Source: Meandrina meandrites (Eukaryota > Cnidaria > Anthozoa > Scleractinia > Meandrinidae). From it: DNA of 64,000 nucleotides. The stretch lies in contig OY855915.1 in the NCBI GenBank assembly GCA_963693305.1, positions 12,471,840 to 12,535,839 of the forward strand, written 5' to 3'. How positions within the stretch are numbered: position 1 is the stretch's first letter; every line of letters begins with the position of its first letter. A program made the translations under genes and the position numbers. Shown here piece after piece: positions 33,401 through 41,554 of this stretch. The notes beneath the pieces were generated by a model that saw only the letters and a program-made list of their open reading frames with translations, had not been told where the DNA came from and ran no database searches.

Positions 33401-34092
33401 GTTTTTTGTTTGTTTATTTTACAAATTCATCCATGCCACAACTCTTCTAGCTCTATCGCCTGGTCGCCACAACTCTAGCTACAGCTCTATCGCCTTGTAT
33501 AATTAAAGCTAAAAGTTCATGACTGCTTATTATTACCCAGCAGAATCTCAGGAACGAATAAAATCAAAGTTCGGGCCAGTATACGTGCAGGAAGTCATTA
33601 CATTGCAGATCGAAGCTTTACGTACAGGACAAGCTCCACCGAAAAAAATAAGTTAACATGACAAACCAACCCTTTGTGTCAAAAACCTGAAACCACTGAA
33701 TAAAGTGTTTAATTTTCCGTGTGGAATTATTTCTCGCAGCCCAGCAAAGAGCAAATTAATCAATCAACGACACTTCAGCGGGATAAGTTTGCAGATTGAT
33801 CAGATGCCGCAAATGATGCGATGAATTTTACATAAGTTTAGACTTACATCAAGTTACTGGTGAATATAATGGGTGGTTTTCATTCGATAGACCGCCCAAA
33901 TTGGTAAAATTTTGCCAAGGATTGACTTAATAGGGGAAGACATTATGATAACGTATAGTTTTCCTGTATAAAAGATACACTCCTTGATCGAACCCTGCGT
34001 ACTGTTAATACCTTGTGGTCGTGGATTTCTTGTGCGTCTTTCTTTGCTGTTCCATCGTATGTTCCATATCCTTGACTGAGCAAAGAAAACAT
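14837..34092 (-). CDS. KIAA2012: KIAA2012 homologue, large coiled-coil protein (complete, 10 exons)
   Basis: Exons in transcript order: 34092-34012, 32872-32540, 29821-28894, 25727-25602, 25073-24588, 23852-23643, 20580-20422, 17661-17542, 16983-15933, 15470-14837. They sum to 4128 nt and 1375 aa, and all phases chain. Recognition rests on the N-terminus: [10 protein letters not shown] (human MFTLSLLSRGHG), DYFSLEDF (human VYFEPEDY) and [19 protein letters not shown] (human LPKTFSTRKGALILYSEGF), plus a KRYIATL...W segment in exon 3. The middle is low-complexity, acidic and Ser-rich; about residues 870-1000 are Lys/Pro/Ala-rich. From about residue 1110 to 1290 there is a long R/E/K-rich single-helix or coiled coil, followed by a short globular-looking tail ending in VEEDEDVEE. 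The molecular function of the family is unknown to me. No signal peptide or membrane segment is seen. The ortholog call is from motif memory, not alignment. Confidence 0.85.
15471..15932. other. KIAA2012 intron 9, no feature seen
   Basis: Ordinary AT-rich intron sequence. Confidence 0.6.
15933..16983 (-). CDS. KIAA2012: KIAA2012 homologue exon 9
   Basis: 1051 nt, phase 1 in and 2 out. It begins [11 protein letters not shown], runs through a Lys/Pro/Ala-rich linker, and ends in the start of the long charged helix ([18 protein letters not shown]). Donor GTAAAT. Confidence 0.9.
17025..17108 (+). repeat. Two-copy tandem duplication, 42-bp unit
   Basis: GGATAGAGCAGTTAATTTTC and GGATAGAACAGTTCATTTTC start consecutive units, each running on to CCACTGTSTGC and TTTATTATG. 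A local slip duplication in KIAA2012 intron 8. Confidence 0.85.
17542..17661 (-). CDS. KIAA2012: KIAA2012 homologue exon 8
   Basis: 120 nt, phase 1-1, encoding [20 protein letters not shown] and a polar tail. Donor GTGAGT. It joins SGG of exon 7 to REKLKDG of exon 9. Confidence 0.8.
18236..19633. mobile_element. CCGGTGTC-ended TIR element (1398 bp) in KIAA2012 intron 7
   Basis: Left end CCGGTGTCCTAGCGGATTTG, right end (complement) CCGGTGTCACAGCGGATTTG. Each end is a cluster of CCGCTAGCGGATTTGGACCC-type units in both orientations, so the termini are arrays of a palindrome rather than simple repeats. The centre is AT-rich with no long ORF. I see no convincing target duplication. Confidence 0.75.
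20422..20580 (-). CDS. KIAA2012: KIAA2012 homologue exon 7
   Basis: 159 nt, phase 1-1. Basic, Ala/Ser/Arg-rich ([12 protein letters not shown]...[10 protein letters not shown]), probably disordered. Acceptor TGCCTGCAG, donor GTGAGT. Confidence 0.8.
20940..21080 (+). repeat. GGTTAGCCTAC minisatellite (about 25-bp period)
   Basis: Four to five units of (C/T)GGTTAGCCTACTA-CACTCC-like sequence from about 20990, preceded by CGAGTTAGGATT repeats. The same unit recurs at 63295-63530. Confidence 0.75.
21479..22117. mobile_element. TTAA-flanked MITE TTAA-2 (639 bp)
   Basis: TIR GGGGGGAGACTCTTAACTAC at 21479 and its complement (one mismatch) ending at 22117, bounded by TTAA at 21475-21478 and 22118-22121. 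No coding capacity. piggyBac/Kolobok-type target. Confidence 0.85.
22122..22777. mobile_element. TTAA-flanked MITE TTAA-3, copy 1 (656 bp)
   Basis: TIR GGACGTTCGCGC at 22122 and GCGCGAACGTCC ending at 22777. The left TTAA (22118-22121) is the same four bases that end TTAA-2; the right one has mutated to TGAA. A second, intact copy in the opposite orientation is at 47283-47941. Confidence 0.85.
23098..23446 (+). repeat. Two SINEs in tandem (tRNA-like head at 23257)
   Basis: 23257 starts GGCTTCATAGCTCAGTTGGC, a tRNA-like head with decayed box B, then CTTGAATTTTTTTCAGGCTG and a tail with TTCACAATGTGAGGATCATT. The same tail lies upstream at 23098-23200 without its head, so a second older copy precedes it. 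Confidence 0.75.
23643..23852 (-). CDS. KIAA2012: KIAA2012 homologue exon 6
   Basis: 210 nt, phase 1-1. A more ordered stretch, [18 protein letters not shown] followed by [18 protein letters not shown], looks like two amphipathic helices. It is the only clearly helix-forming part of the middle of the protein outside the C-terminal coiled coil. Confidence 0.82.
23945..24065. repeat. Decayed copy of the GTTGTGGTTCAA hairpin MITE
   Basis: TATGTTGTGGTTCAATTTTA and TTCCTTTGTTCTGG match the left half of 36323-36449; the right half is diverged. Confidence 0.6.
24588..25073 (-). CDS. KIAA2012: KIAA2012 homologue exon 5 (acidic)
   Basis: 486 nt, phase 1-1. Strongly acidic, Asp/Glu/Thr-rich (for example [16 protein letters not shown]), with no recognisable fold. 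The donor is AAT|GTGAGT and the acceptor CCTTTAG. Confidence 0.82.
25074..25601. other. KIAA2012 intron 4, no feature seen
   Basis: Ordinary AT-rich intron sequence. Confidence 0.55.
25602..25727 (-). CDS. KIAA2012: KIAA2012 homologue exon 4
   Basis: 126 nt, phase 1-1, hydrophilic ([16 protein letters not shown]...). It joins QREPQ-G on one side and EKG-EEHLPG on the other. It is placed by splice signals and phase; no domain is visible. Confidence 0.75.
26405..27745. repeat. Long inverted repeat in KIAA2012 intron 3
   Basis: Arms of roughly 140-155 bp at about 26405-26560 and 27600-27745 share, in opposite orientation, TTTTTGGCTAAATTGAACAT, AAAAACAACTCCAAA and AACACTGTCCTG. The approximately 1 kb between them has no gene. 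Probably a foldback-type element. Confidence 0.75.
26680..26745 (+). repeat. Short degenerate telomere-like stretch
   Basis: GGTTAGGGTTAACG, AGTTAGGGTTTAG and TTAACCCTGG lie close together. Three scattered hexamers in both orientations; too few to call an interstitial telomere. Confidence 0.35.
27998..28500. repeat. Hairpin repeat in KIAA2012 intron 3
   Basis: Arms about 27998-28108 and 28390-28500: GAATTAATTATCCTGGATTT on the right mirrors ATCCAGGATAATTAATTCTC on the left. The loop of about 280 bp has no gene. Confidence 0.75.
28894..29821 (-). CDS. KIAA2012: KIAA2012 homologue exon 3
   Basis: 928 nt, phase 0 in and 1 out. It opens [12 protein letters not shown] and includes [20 protein letters not shown], matching the human KRYLRGLLRTW region. 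The rest is Ser/Pro/Glu-rich and probably disordered. The open frame runs past the donor, but phase fixes the splice at GAACCACAAG|GTAA. Confidence 0.88.
29822..31230. other. KIAA2012 intron 2, left part: no feature seen
   Basis: AT-rich; only chance ORFs. No family recognised. Confidence 0.5.
31245..31372 (+). mobile_element. TTAA-3 fragment, copy 3 (decayed)
   Basis: GCGCTAATTGTTTGTGCGCA, TCCTTACTACACACGTAATT and GAGAAAACTTTC match the left end of the 47283-47941 copy in order, with CpG-site losses. The terminal inverted repeat itself is degraded. Confidence 0.7.
31634..32150. mobile_element. Hairpin MITE complex in KIAA2012 intron 2
   Basis: 31636-31770 is a palindrome (GTGAAATTAGGAAATAATTT left, complement right). 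31784-31800 ATCATGGGTGACAAATTAC is mirrored by GTAATTTGTCACCCATGAT near 32125. A related copy in opposite orientation lies at 36690-36890. Confidence 0.75.
32540..32872 (-). CDS. KIAA2012: KIAA2012 homologue exon 2
   Basis: 333 nt, phase 0-0, acceptor TTTTATAG, donor GTATGT. It carries the best-conserved block of the family, [18 protein letters not shown], followed by a basic stretch ([11 protein letters not shown]) that could act as a nuclear or nucleic-acid contact signal. Confidence 0.88.
32873..34011. other. KIAA2012 intron 1, no feature seen
   Basis: AT-rich; a short internal repetition of CTCTATCGCCTGGTCGCCAC/CTCTATCGCCTTG near 33450-33498 only. Confidence 0.55.
34012..34092 (-). CDS. 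KIAA2012: KIAA2012 homologue exon 1 (start codon)
   Basis: 81 nt, 27 codons, ATG at 34092-34090, donor GTATTA. It encodes [20 protein letters not shown] and a few more residues. It is phase 0 and joins directly to DYFSLEDF of exon 2, which reproduces the spacing of the human N-terminus. Confidence 0.82.
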
Positions 34093-34556
34093 CACGCCAT
34101 AAAATACTTAACACTCCAAATGTTCATCTCAAAAAAGTGCGCAGTAGAACGGGAAGGTTTCCACTTTCCCTATCACGGATATGTATGTTGAACAAGCGGT
34201 TGCCATAGATGTGTGCTGTGCTCTTTTTATAACTAACTTATTAATTTATTCATTCAGACATGCATTGTTCTTTGCAAGACACTTTGCACCAATCAACAAC
34301 CCTCGACACCAGCTCTCACGCCGCTCTTCACAGCAAACGCGAATTTCTGACAGAAAATAAAAGTCACAGTTAACCAACTAAATAAAGTCAAGGACATTAC
34401 TGAGTTTACCTTAGCCAACCTGATACTTTTTCATCCGCAGCTCTCCCTATAGAAGACAAATTTCATTGAAGTCTAAAACGTCGGACCTTGCCTGTCGATG
34501 CTTGGCCAACGAGAAGATCACTTGTAACTCTCCCGGATTTACTAGGGAGTTAAACG

Positions 34557-34971
34557 CCCGGGGGGGGTACTTGACAGAATCTTGGGTAGGGAGGTGCGGC
34601 CCAGCCGCCCAAACCCTGACCCTGTTTAAGACACAAATCTCTGATTTTCCTACCCTGTTTAAGACAGAATGCCAATTTGCGATGTCCTGTCTAAGACATT
34701 TGTTGTAGCATAACCAATCGGGAATTAAGCTTGGTATCAATACCGAAGTCAATGGAAGTCAACACTAAGGAAGAACTTGTAAAAATTCAGCTTGTGGCTA
34801 AGTTCCTATAAAATAAACATATTTGCTTATCCGTTGGTCCATGTAGAGATACCCCGTTTAAGACAAAAAGGGGCAAAATAGATACCCCGTTCAAGACAAA
34901 AATCCTGAAAACCATACCCTGTCGGGCCGCACGTCCCCGTTAAGCCCTTACAAGGGAGTGCCCCCCCCGGG
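34557..34971. mobile_element. [16 protein letters not shown] MITE with 8-bp target duplication (415 bp)
   Basis: Ends CCCGGGGGGGGTACT and AGTGCCCCCCCCGGG, flanked by GTTAAACG at 34549-34556 and 34972-34979. Interior contains CCCTGTTTAAGACA-type repeats and AACCATACCCTGTCGGG. An 8-bp duplication fits hAT-like elements; no transposase. Confidence 0.8.
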
Positions 34972-34979
34972 GTTAAACG

Positions 34980-36240
34980 GCGGAGACAAGCGACAGCCGG
35001 AAATACGTCTGCGTTCGCAGGCTAGGAGTCTCCCGGATAGAGACAGAATCTCCCGGCCTGCCGCGGGCGAATGAATGGCCAATTTTTATGAGGAAAATAT
35101 TTAGATATTCGGCGCGTCAATGCGGATGAATCGGTGAAGCACTTTTGTTTTTTGTTTTTTTATACTCGGTCAAAATAGAGATCTTCCAGATTTCAATTTT
35201 TAGGCAGGCATTTTAGCGGTAGAGAGATCAGGATTGCTGTGTTATGTCCACGATGGGTGTCGGAATTGCCAAAGCCAAAGGTGATGGAATAAGTTGGCTT
35301 TGATCCATACCTTTCTCTCGGGAGTCAAGGTGGTAAAGGCAAAATCAAAGAATACCTACATGGCCAACCCGTTGATAAAAGTAATCTGGAGATGAGTCTA
35401 TTTCTCTGCAATATAGCAAGGCTGATACTACCTGAAAAAGTCTCGCAAGGTCTACTTTTTGACGTGGTATCATATAACTGTTTGTTATGATACCTCATTA
35501 TGTCGACTGTACGTTGACAGCACTATTGTTCGCGGTCCCTTGCCATGCTTGCTGTTTTGAGTTTTACTTTTCCTCTGCGTTGTCGATCAGATTCTCAATA
35601 TTTTGGCTTGGCTTGTAGTGCTAGTTTTCAATATTTTTGGCGACGATTTCCGAGGGTGGTCCAAAACCGAAAGAATCGTCTTGTTTCAGTCAAATCAAGG
35701 CGTTGAGCTGAAGGCGCTGAAAAATTCCGCTTTTACTCAAATAAAATAAAACTTCTCAATTAATTTAATTCACGTCTTGTCTATAAATTAACGGAAAAAT
35801 ATTCGAAATCGGACTTAACAATAATAATTATGAGTTTTTGAAAACCAATAGAAAGAGTGCTCACAGTTAGGCAAACATGCTGTTTGAAGAAGTGTTTCTC
35901 AAAAATATAACGTGATCTTGAGCAAAACCACTCTGGCAATGTTCAGTACTAAGGCAGAAGTCCATAACTATGGACTTCTGACTAAGGTTAGTGTACTAAG
36001 ACTGACGAGCAACATTTTTGGGCACTAAGCTTTTCGAACTACAGGAATTCGATCAACATGGCCTTCTTATAATTCCTAATTTTGGGAAAAATTTAATGTT
36101 TTAGGGTAACCCATGCCTTATCGAGCACAAAGATAGTTTAGAAAATATTTACTCTCTTGGATAATTATTTTATGCGAAAAAGTTAGAAACCAGACTAGGG
36201 AAAAATTGCGTCACGTGCATTAGGGCGGTTAATATAGGCC
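34980..36240. other. Spacer upstream of KIAA2012, no gene seen
   Basis: No coding similarity. It includes a 26-bp perfect palindrome at 35955-35980 (see findings). Confidence 0.5.
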
Positions 36241-36261
36241 AGGTTGATCGACCTCCTGTAA

Positions 36262-36311
36262 CCTCTTAAGCCCTGTCGGGCAAGGTAAGGTTAGTACTTG
36301 GGTGGGCGACC
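36262..36311 (+). pseudogene. 5S rRNA-like fragment (internal promoter region)
   Basis: AAGCCCTGTCGGG fits 5S box A (AAGCnnnGTCGGG) and GGTTAGTACTTGGGTGGGCG fits box C of 5S rRNA genes. Only about 50 nt of a 120-nt gene are present, so it is a fragment: a 5S-derived SINE head or a pseudogene. Confidence 0.7.
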
Positions 36312-36322
36312 AACTGAAATAT

Positions 36323-36449
36323 GTTGTGGTTCAATTTTATCCTTGGTTCACATTTTATTTTCCTTTGTTTTAAACTCATTATCATACATTACCATACCCA
36401 AAAACAAAGGAAAATAAAATTTGAACCAAGGATAAAATTGAACCACAAC
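36323..36449. mobile_element. Hairpin MITE GTTGTGGTTCAATTTTATCC
   Basis: Near-perfect palindrome: GTTGTGGTTCAATTTTATCC on the left and GGATAAAATTGAACCACAAC on the right, with CCTTTGTTTT/AAAACAAAGG inside. It starts 12 bp after the 5S-like fragment. Confidence 0.85.
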
Positions 36450-36689
36450 AAATACATGTTCAGTGCTTTTGAGATTACACAGCATAACATAATTAATCGA
36501 GATCTTCTATCTGTAGCCTGTAATTTACTTTTGACTTAAATTCAGCCCAGTTAAGGTTTCTCTCACTGACTAGCCAACCTTCTTATGAAGCTTTTGTGAC
36601 GGCATTTCTTTGTCCTTGCATAATTCTAAAACAGAGTCCAACAGCAACTATCTATCCCCGTTATCCTGTTATATGTTGTATTTATTTAT

Positions 36690-36890
36690 TAAAAACATGG
36701 GTGACAAATCACTCCTTAATTTGGGCGCGAAATTTTAGCGTTAATTTATAATTTCACATGTGAAATTACAAAATTGCCATAGCAATGTTTCCCATGTCTC
36801 AGTGCCAAGATGGCGCTCAGAATTTTAAAAGATAATAATCTTAAAGCTTGAACTTTGTACATTTTTGCTTGAATTTCATCTACAATCAGT
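36690..36890. mobile_element. Opposite-orientation copy of the 31.9-32.15 kb MITE
   Basis: CATGGGTGACAAATCACTCC, TAATTTCACATGTGAAATTA and TTTCCCATGTCTCAGTGCCA correspond in reverse to 32035-32140. Confidence 0.75.
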
Positions 36891-37386
36891 GTCAAAATCT
36901 TGGTGATTTACTGTTTTTTCCTCACTTGACACATCAAAATATTTAGTAACTCCCCCTCTCCCCCTTTTCAATGTTGCGTAGCATGCAAAAATTAATGCGT
37001 ACGATTGCTGCCTGTTTTTGCTCAAAACTGAAACGGAATGCACAAGGAGTTCGGCCACATTACGCAATCCAACATTGGAAGGGGGAATGGGGGTCAGTAA
37101 GGCACTACCTCTCTGAAACCTCTATTTTCATTCGCCTGCTGTAAACACTACCTCTATTGCTATTCAGGGCTAGGGGCATTCTTATGACCTGTTATCTATT
37201 GTTTAAAGAACCAATGAAGTATCTCGTTCCGAGAGGTAGTGGGCGACCCATGGGGGTTGGTGTTCCAACGCGTTTCGTCAAAGATTGTAGGCCAGTTTGC
37301 TTTGGTCCTGTAATAAACTTTAAGCGATAATTTGCATTTCAAAACGACTTTAAAACACGAAGCCAGTTACATGAATAACATAATGG

Positions 37387-38665
37387 ATGACATTGGTAAT
37401 GGCTGACATTGGCTTAATTGATGTTTTCAGGAAACTGTACCCGAATGGGAAAAGCTTTTCCTACGAGTCTAAGTCACTGAAAGTGAGTTCCAGGATTGAC
37501 TTCTTTCTAGTATCGAAATCAATCATAGACTGGGTCGTCAAAGCTAATACGAAAGTTTCAATTGCTCCAGATCATAAAGCTGTTGTACTTGATCTTAAAA
37601 TTCTAAGCGAAAAGCGGGGTCCCGGTTTATGGAAATTTAATAATTCCCTAGTGGAAGACAATGAATTGAATATATAGATCTCATTAAAGAAAACTGCCCG
37701 GCGATATATGAGAAGTATGTAGAGTTGAAAGATGATAGATTAAAATGGGAATTAATTAAAATGGAAATTAGAAGTCTGACAATTTCATATACAAAACACA
37801 AAGGAAAACGATGCAGAAATCAAATAACAGAGCTTGAAAATCACTTAAAGGCTTTAGAAATAATAATAAACAATTGCAATAATGTAGAACTTATAAACGC
37901 TGAAATCGAGGGATATGACAACTTAAAAGTTGACTTCAACGAATCTACGAAGCCAAAGGAAAAGGTGCAATTTTGCGATCTAAAGTCAGGTGGGTTGAAC
38001 AAGGTGAAAAACCTACGAAGTATTTTTCTAATATGGAAAAGACAAATTTGAATCGAAAAGTTATTACAAAACGAGAAGACGGCAAAATACTTGTCGAGAA
38101 ATGCGAGATACTGACAGAAATCGAGTCTTTTTATGGAAATTTTTACTTCACAGACCCACAAGACGTAGAACACAACAAGGCCTTTAATGATTTCGTAGGG
38201 GATTTGCAAACAGCTAAATTAACAGATGAAGAAAGAGAAGAATTAGAGGGTTATATAACGATAGAGGAATGTGCCAGAGTTTTAAAAACCTTCCCCGTCG
38301 GTAAGTCACCTGGAGATGACGGTTTCACAGCAGAATTTTACAACTGCTTCTTCGACTTGGTAAGTCGCGACTTGGTAAACAGTTTTAACACCGCATACAA
38401 TGAAGGAGAGCTGTCGATATCACAACGCAGAGGTGTTATAACTGTTGTGCCCAAAGAGGATTCTTGTTTGTCAGATCTCTCAAACTGGCGACCAATTACT
38501 CTTCTAAATTTAGATTATAAGATCGCATCAAAAGTAATAGCAAAGCGAATAGAAAGGTTTTTACCAAGGTTAATTCACCCTGACCAAACTGGCTTTGTTA
38601 AAGGGCGATACATTGGTCAGAATATTAGGCTAATTAATGATATCATGGAACAGACAAAATTATAA
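37387..38665 (+). pseudogene. LINE endonuclease end and reverse transcriptase N-part (broken)
   Basis: 37387-37677 encodes the end of an APE-type endonuclease (SSRIDFFLVSKSIIDW, APDHKAVV). After a stop and frame change, 37973-38665 encodes the RT fingers: KSPGDDGFTAEFYN, LSNWRPITLLNLDYKIASKV and HPDQTGFVKGRYIGQNIRLI, typical of the L1/Tx1 branch. Stops at 37674 and 38663 and a shift near 37975 disable it. Confidence 0.85.
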
Positions 38666-40555
38666 ATAAATATTCCTGGGATTTTACTTTTACTTGACTT
38701 CCGGAAAGCATTCGACACCATTGAATGGTCCTTTATTCAAAACACTTTAAATCTCCTTAACTTCGGTGATGGTATTAAACGCTGGGTCTCCACTTTTTAC
38801 ACGAGTCCTGAAAGTGCGGTCCTGAACAATGGATTTTCTACAAATTATTTTCAACTCTCAAGAGGCGTAAGGCAGGGTTGCCCCTGTCGCCTTATCTCTT
38901 CATCTTAGGAGCTGAAATTTTAGCATGCTAGATTCGACAAAACAAGGAAATACAGGGAATCAAAGTCTTCAATTCCGAAGCTAAGATAAGTCAATTTGCT
39001 GATGACACTTCATTAATTTGCAACAGCTGCGACTCTACTAAAAAAGCAATCGAAGTGGTAGACGCCTTCGGGAATGTCTCCGGTTTACGATTAAAAAGCT
39101 TTATGGCTCGGCCCTTGGAGAGATAGAGAAGAAAAGCCATTTGGGTTTAAATGGCCTAAAGAACCGGTTCGAGCATTAGTTATTTTTATATCATACGATG
39201 AAAGGCAGAATAATAAAAAGAATTTTCTAGTTAAAATTGACAAATTAGCTTCTAAACTAGAGGTTTGGCGGTCACGTACTAAGCTTTCTATATTAGGCAG
39301 ATGCCTAATTGCCTAATAACAAAATGCCTTGGTATCCCGCAATTAGTTTACTCTATGTCAATCCTGGAAGCTCCTTTGACTTGTATTCCAACTATCAATA
39401 CAACTATTTTTCAGTTTATTTGGAAAAAAAAAAGAAAGACAGGATCAAGCGTCAAGTAATGTACCAAAATTATGATAAAGGAGGAATACGTGTTCCAAAT
39501 GCGGATGTAATGGCCAAATCCCTAAGGCTAGCCTGGATATCAAGGCTTTTATCTAACGATGAGAAATGGAGCCAGGTTTGGAAAGCAATCCCAAACCACT
39601 TTTTCGACATGTATGGTGGCCTAAATTTCTTGTTAAGATGTAAAACTATGATTCGAGATTTCTTAAGCAGACCGGTATGCCTCAATTTCAATCTTGGGCA
39701 GGACTTGGTTTTATTCAACAATAAAGAAATTCTTATAGATAGTAAGACCTTTTTCTATAAATGGTGGTTTCAGAAAGGGATTTTCCGAGTTCACGACCTC
39801 CTTGCGAATAACGGTGCGTTTCTCTCGCATAGTGAATTCACTACAAAGTATAACTTAAAATGTATCTTCTTACAGTATTTACAGGTGGTCTCAGCAATAC
39901 CGAGGCGACTAGTTGAAAAAGCAAAACAAAATCTGGACGCTAAATTTTCTTATTTACCAGATGATACTTTCTTCCAGCTATCATCCTCAATAAGCGTGAA
40001 TCTTCTAAAATGGAAGAGTAGAGACTACTACTGGCTTTTTATAAACGAAGACAATCCAGAACTCAAGGCGCCTAGGAAATGGGCTCGCGATCTGCAGTCC
40101 AACGAAATAGAATTGACGGGCTATTTCAAAAATCTAAGAAATATCTGCAAAGAAAATAATTTGAGAGAGTTCTACTTTAAATTTTTACACAGGATTATTG
40201 TAACAAGAAAGGAACTGTGTTTATACGGAATAGAAAGTGACAGTGCCTGCGTTTATTGTCAGGAATTAGCCATTCCTTCATCCACTGTCGATGGTCGAAA
40301 GAGTTTTTCGCAGAAGTCATTAAGTGGTTTAATGAAAAAAATGGCACCTCCTACTCACTCAACATAACTGAGTTACTCTTTGGGAAATTCCCAACTGAAA
40401 TTACTGCCCCATCAACTATGATGTTAAAAAAGCTTAACTATGTTCTTTTATTTGCTAGATACTATCTCTATACAAACAAGTTAAATTCAAAAGAATTGAG
40501 ACTGAGAGAATTTATAAAAAAATTAGAATTGAAATATCGCATTGAAAAATTCTAA
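38666..40555 (+). pseudogene. LINE reverse transcriptase C-part and C-terminal domain (broken)
   Basis: 38690-38880 reads LLDFRKAFDTIEWSFIQN and SRGVRQGCP, then loses frame at about 38880 by one base. SQFADDTSLIC with the catalytic FADD lies at 38995-39006. 39309-40367 is open for 352 codons of the thumb and C-terminal domain (GGIRVPNADVMAKSLRLAWI). A further shift near 40255 passes into a frame ending at 40555 with FIHCRW and WFNEKNG. Confidence 0.82.
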
Positions 40556-40851
40556 TCAATGATAAATTAAGCCTCAAATAAGTCCAGATAATTGTTTAAA
40601 AGAAGCTATGGCGTATAAAATTATACACACGGTGAAGGTTATGACTTGCACGGTGTCCGCTATGTATACAGAATATATATGATGCCTATTGACTAGACGT
40701 CGCCAATTGTTGTTGTAATAATTTTTTTGTATGTTTTTTATCAAAAACCAATAGTTTAATGTAGCATTAGCCAGTGTAATGTATGTAGCAATATTGTGAT
40801 GTATTAATGTAATGTACCTGGTTATTGAAATAAAGATTATTAAAAAAAAAT

Positions 40852-40924
40852 GAATAACATCGAGCGGGTTTTTGAGCGTCTAACACGGGCGCTGTTTTCA
40901 GTTTATTCATGACGAATTATAGTC
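40852..40924. repeat. Target repeat of the LINE (relative of 31840-31918)
   Basis: GCGGGTTTTTGAGCGTCTAA and CACGGGCGCTGTTTTC are the reverse complement of GCCCGTGTAACACGCTCAAA and its surroundings in the 31.8 kb MITE, so the LINE jumped into a copy of that family. Confidence 0.65.
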
Positions 40925-41031
40925 AATAGTGTAAGGAGTGATTCATATAAGAACTGCGGATGTATATGAAGGTGATAAGTGATCGTCGAAGTGAATTTCC
41001 AATTGGAATGAAGAAGCCTGAAAAAAAATCA

Positions 41032-41065
<34 letters not shown>

Positions 41066-41104
41066 GATACCGGTGCGATGCTCTACCAACTGAGCTATGA
41101 AGCC
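40925..41104 (-). repeat. SINE with well-preserved tRNA-like head (minus)
   Basis: 41104-41033 folds as a 72-nt cloverleaf: acceptor GGCTTCA/TGAAGCC, D stem GCTC/GAGC and T stem ACGGG/CCCGT are perfect. The anticodon position reads GGT (threonine), but base 33 is C and the last anticodon-stem pair is A-C. The tail TTTTTTTTCAGGCTTC marks it as a SINE. Same family as 23257 and 50037. Confidence 0.75.
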
Positions 41105-41338
41105 ACACATTAGGAGCGTTTGGTTTCGTTTTGCATCTGATTGTTTGCGTCCCTGGCGGGACTTTTTTAAACCAATCACAGAGTTTACTAAACTAACAGT
41201 ACTCAATTGTTCCATTGTTTTGTTATTCACCTTTTATAAAGCCAGTCCGAATTGCTGTAATATTTGTAAACTGATAATGGATAGGAAGTATCGGGACAGG
41301 TATTCTTTTAAACTTAAAGACAAGTGTATAGAGAAGGT

Positions 41339-41554
41339 CTACATTTTAGATTTCATCGCTTCTTTAAGCTCCAGTTTAGCCACTGCTTCCAAGTGAACCT
41401 CATCTGGACCATCAGCAATGCGCAGAGAGCGTGCGTGACAGTAGAAACTGGCCAGCGGAGTATCCTGAGACACGCCCTTCCCACCATGCACCTGAATCGC
41501 TCGGTCAGTTACATTACAAGCCATGCGAGAAACAGCGATCTTTGCAATAGCAAT
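41339..41554 (-). CDS. ACAD11: ACAD11-like last exon, ends in SKM (PTS1-like)
   Basis: 216 nt, phase 0, TAG at 41341-41339. It encodes [20 protein letters not shown] and [20 protein letters not shown], then KEAMKSKM. The final SKM fits the PTS1 pattern [SAC][KRH][LM]. Confidence 0.94.
   Translation of the reverse strand: MAIAKIAVSRMACNVTDRAIQVHGGKGVSQDTPLASFYCHARSLRIADGPDEVHLEAVAKLELKEAMKSKM

Larger units (their letters stand above)
37382..40849 (+). mobile_element. 5'-truncated L1/Tx1-like LINE with 11-bp target duplication
   Basis: Bounded by ATGAATAACAT at 37371-37381 and 40850-40860, with an A tail ending at 40850; 3468 bp. It begins inside the endonuclease domain, so it is 5'-truncated, as LINE insertions usually are. 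Coding remains follow in two broken ORFs. Confidence 0.88.

Noticed and set aside
36262..36311. Functional 5S rRNA gene
   Set aside because: Only about 50 of 120 nt match; the 5' third and terminal stem are missing.
41033..41104. Genuine tRNA-Thr gene
   Set aside because: C at position 33, an A-C pair in the anticodon stem, and a SINE tail shared with other copies.
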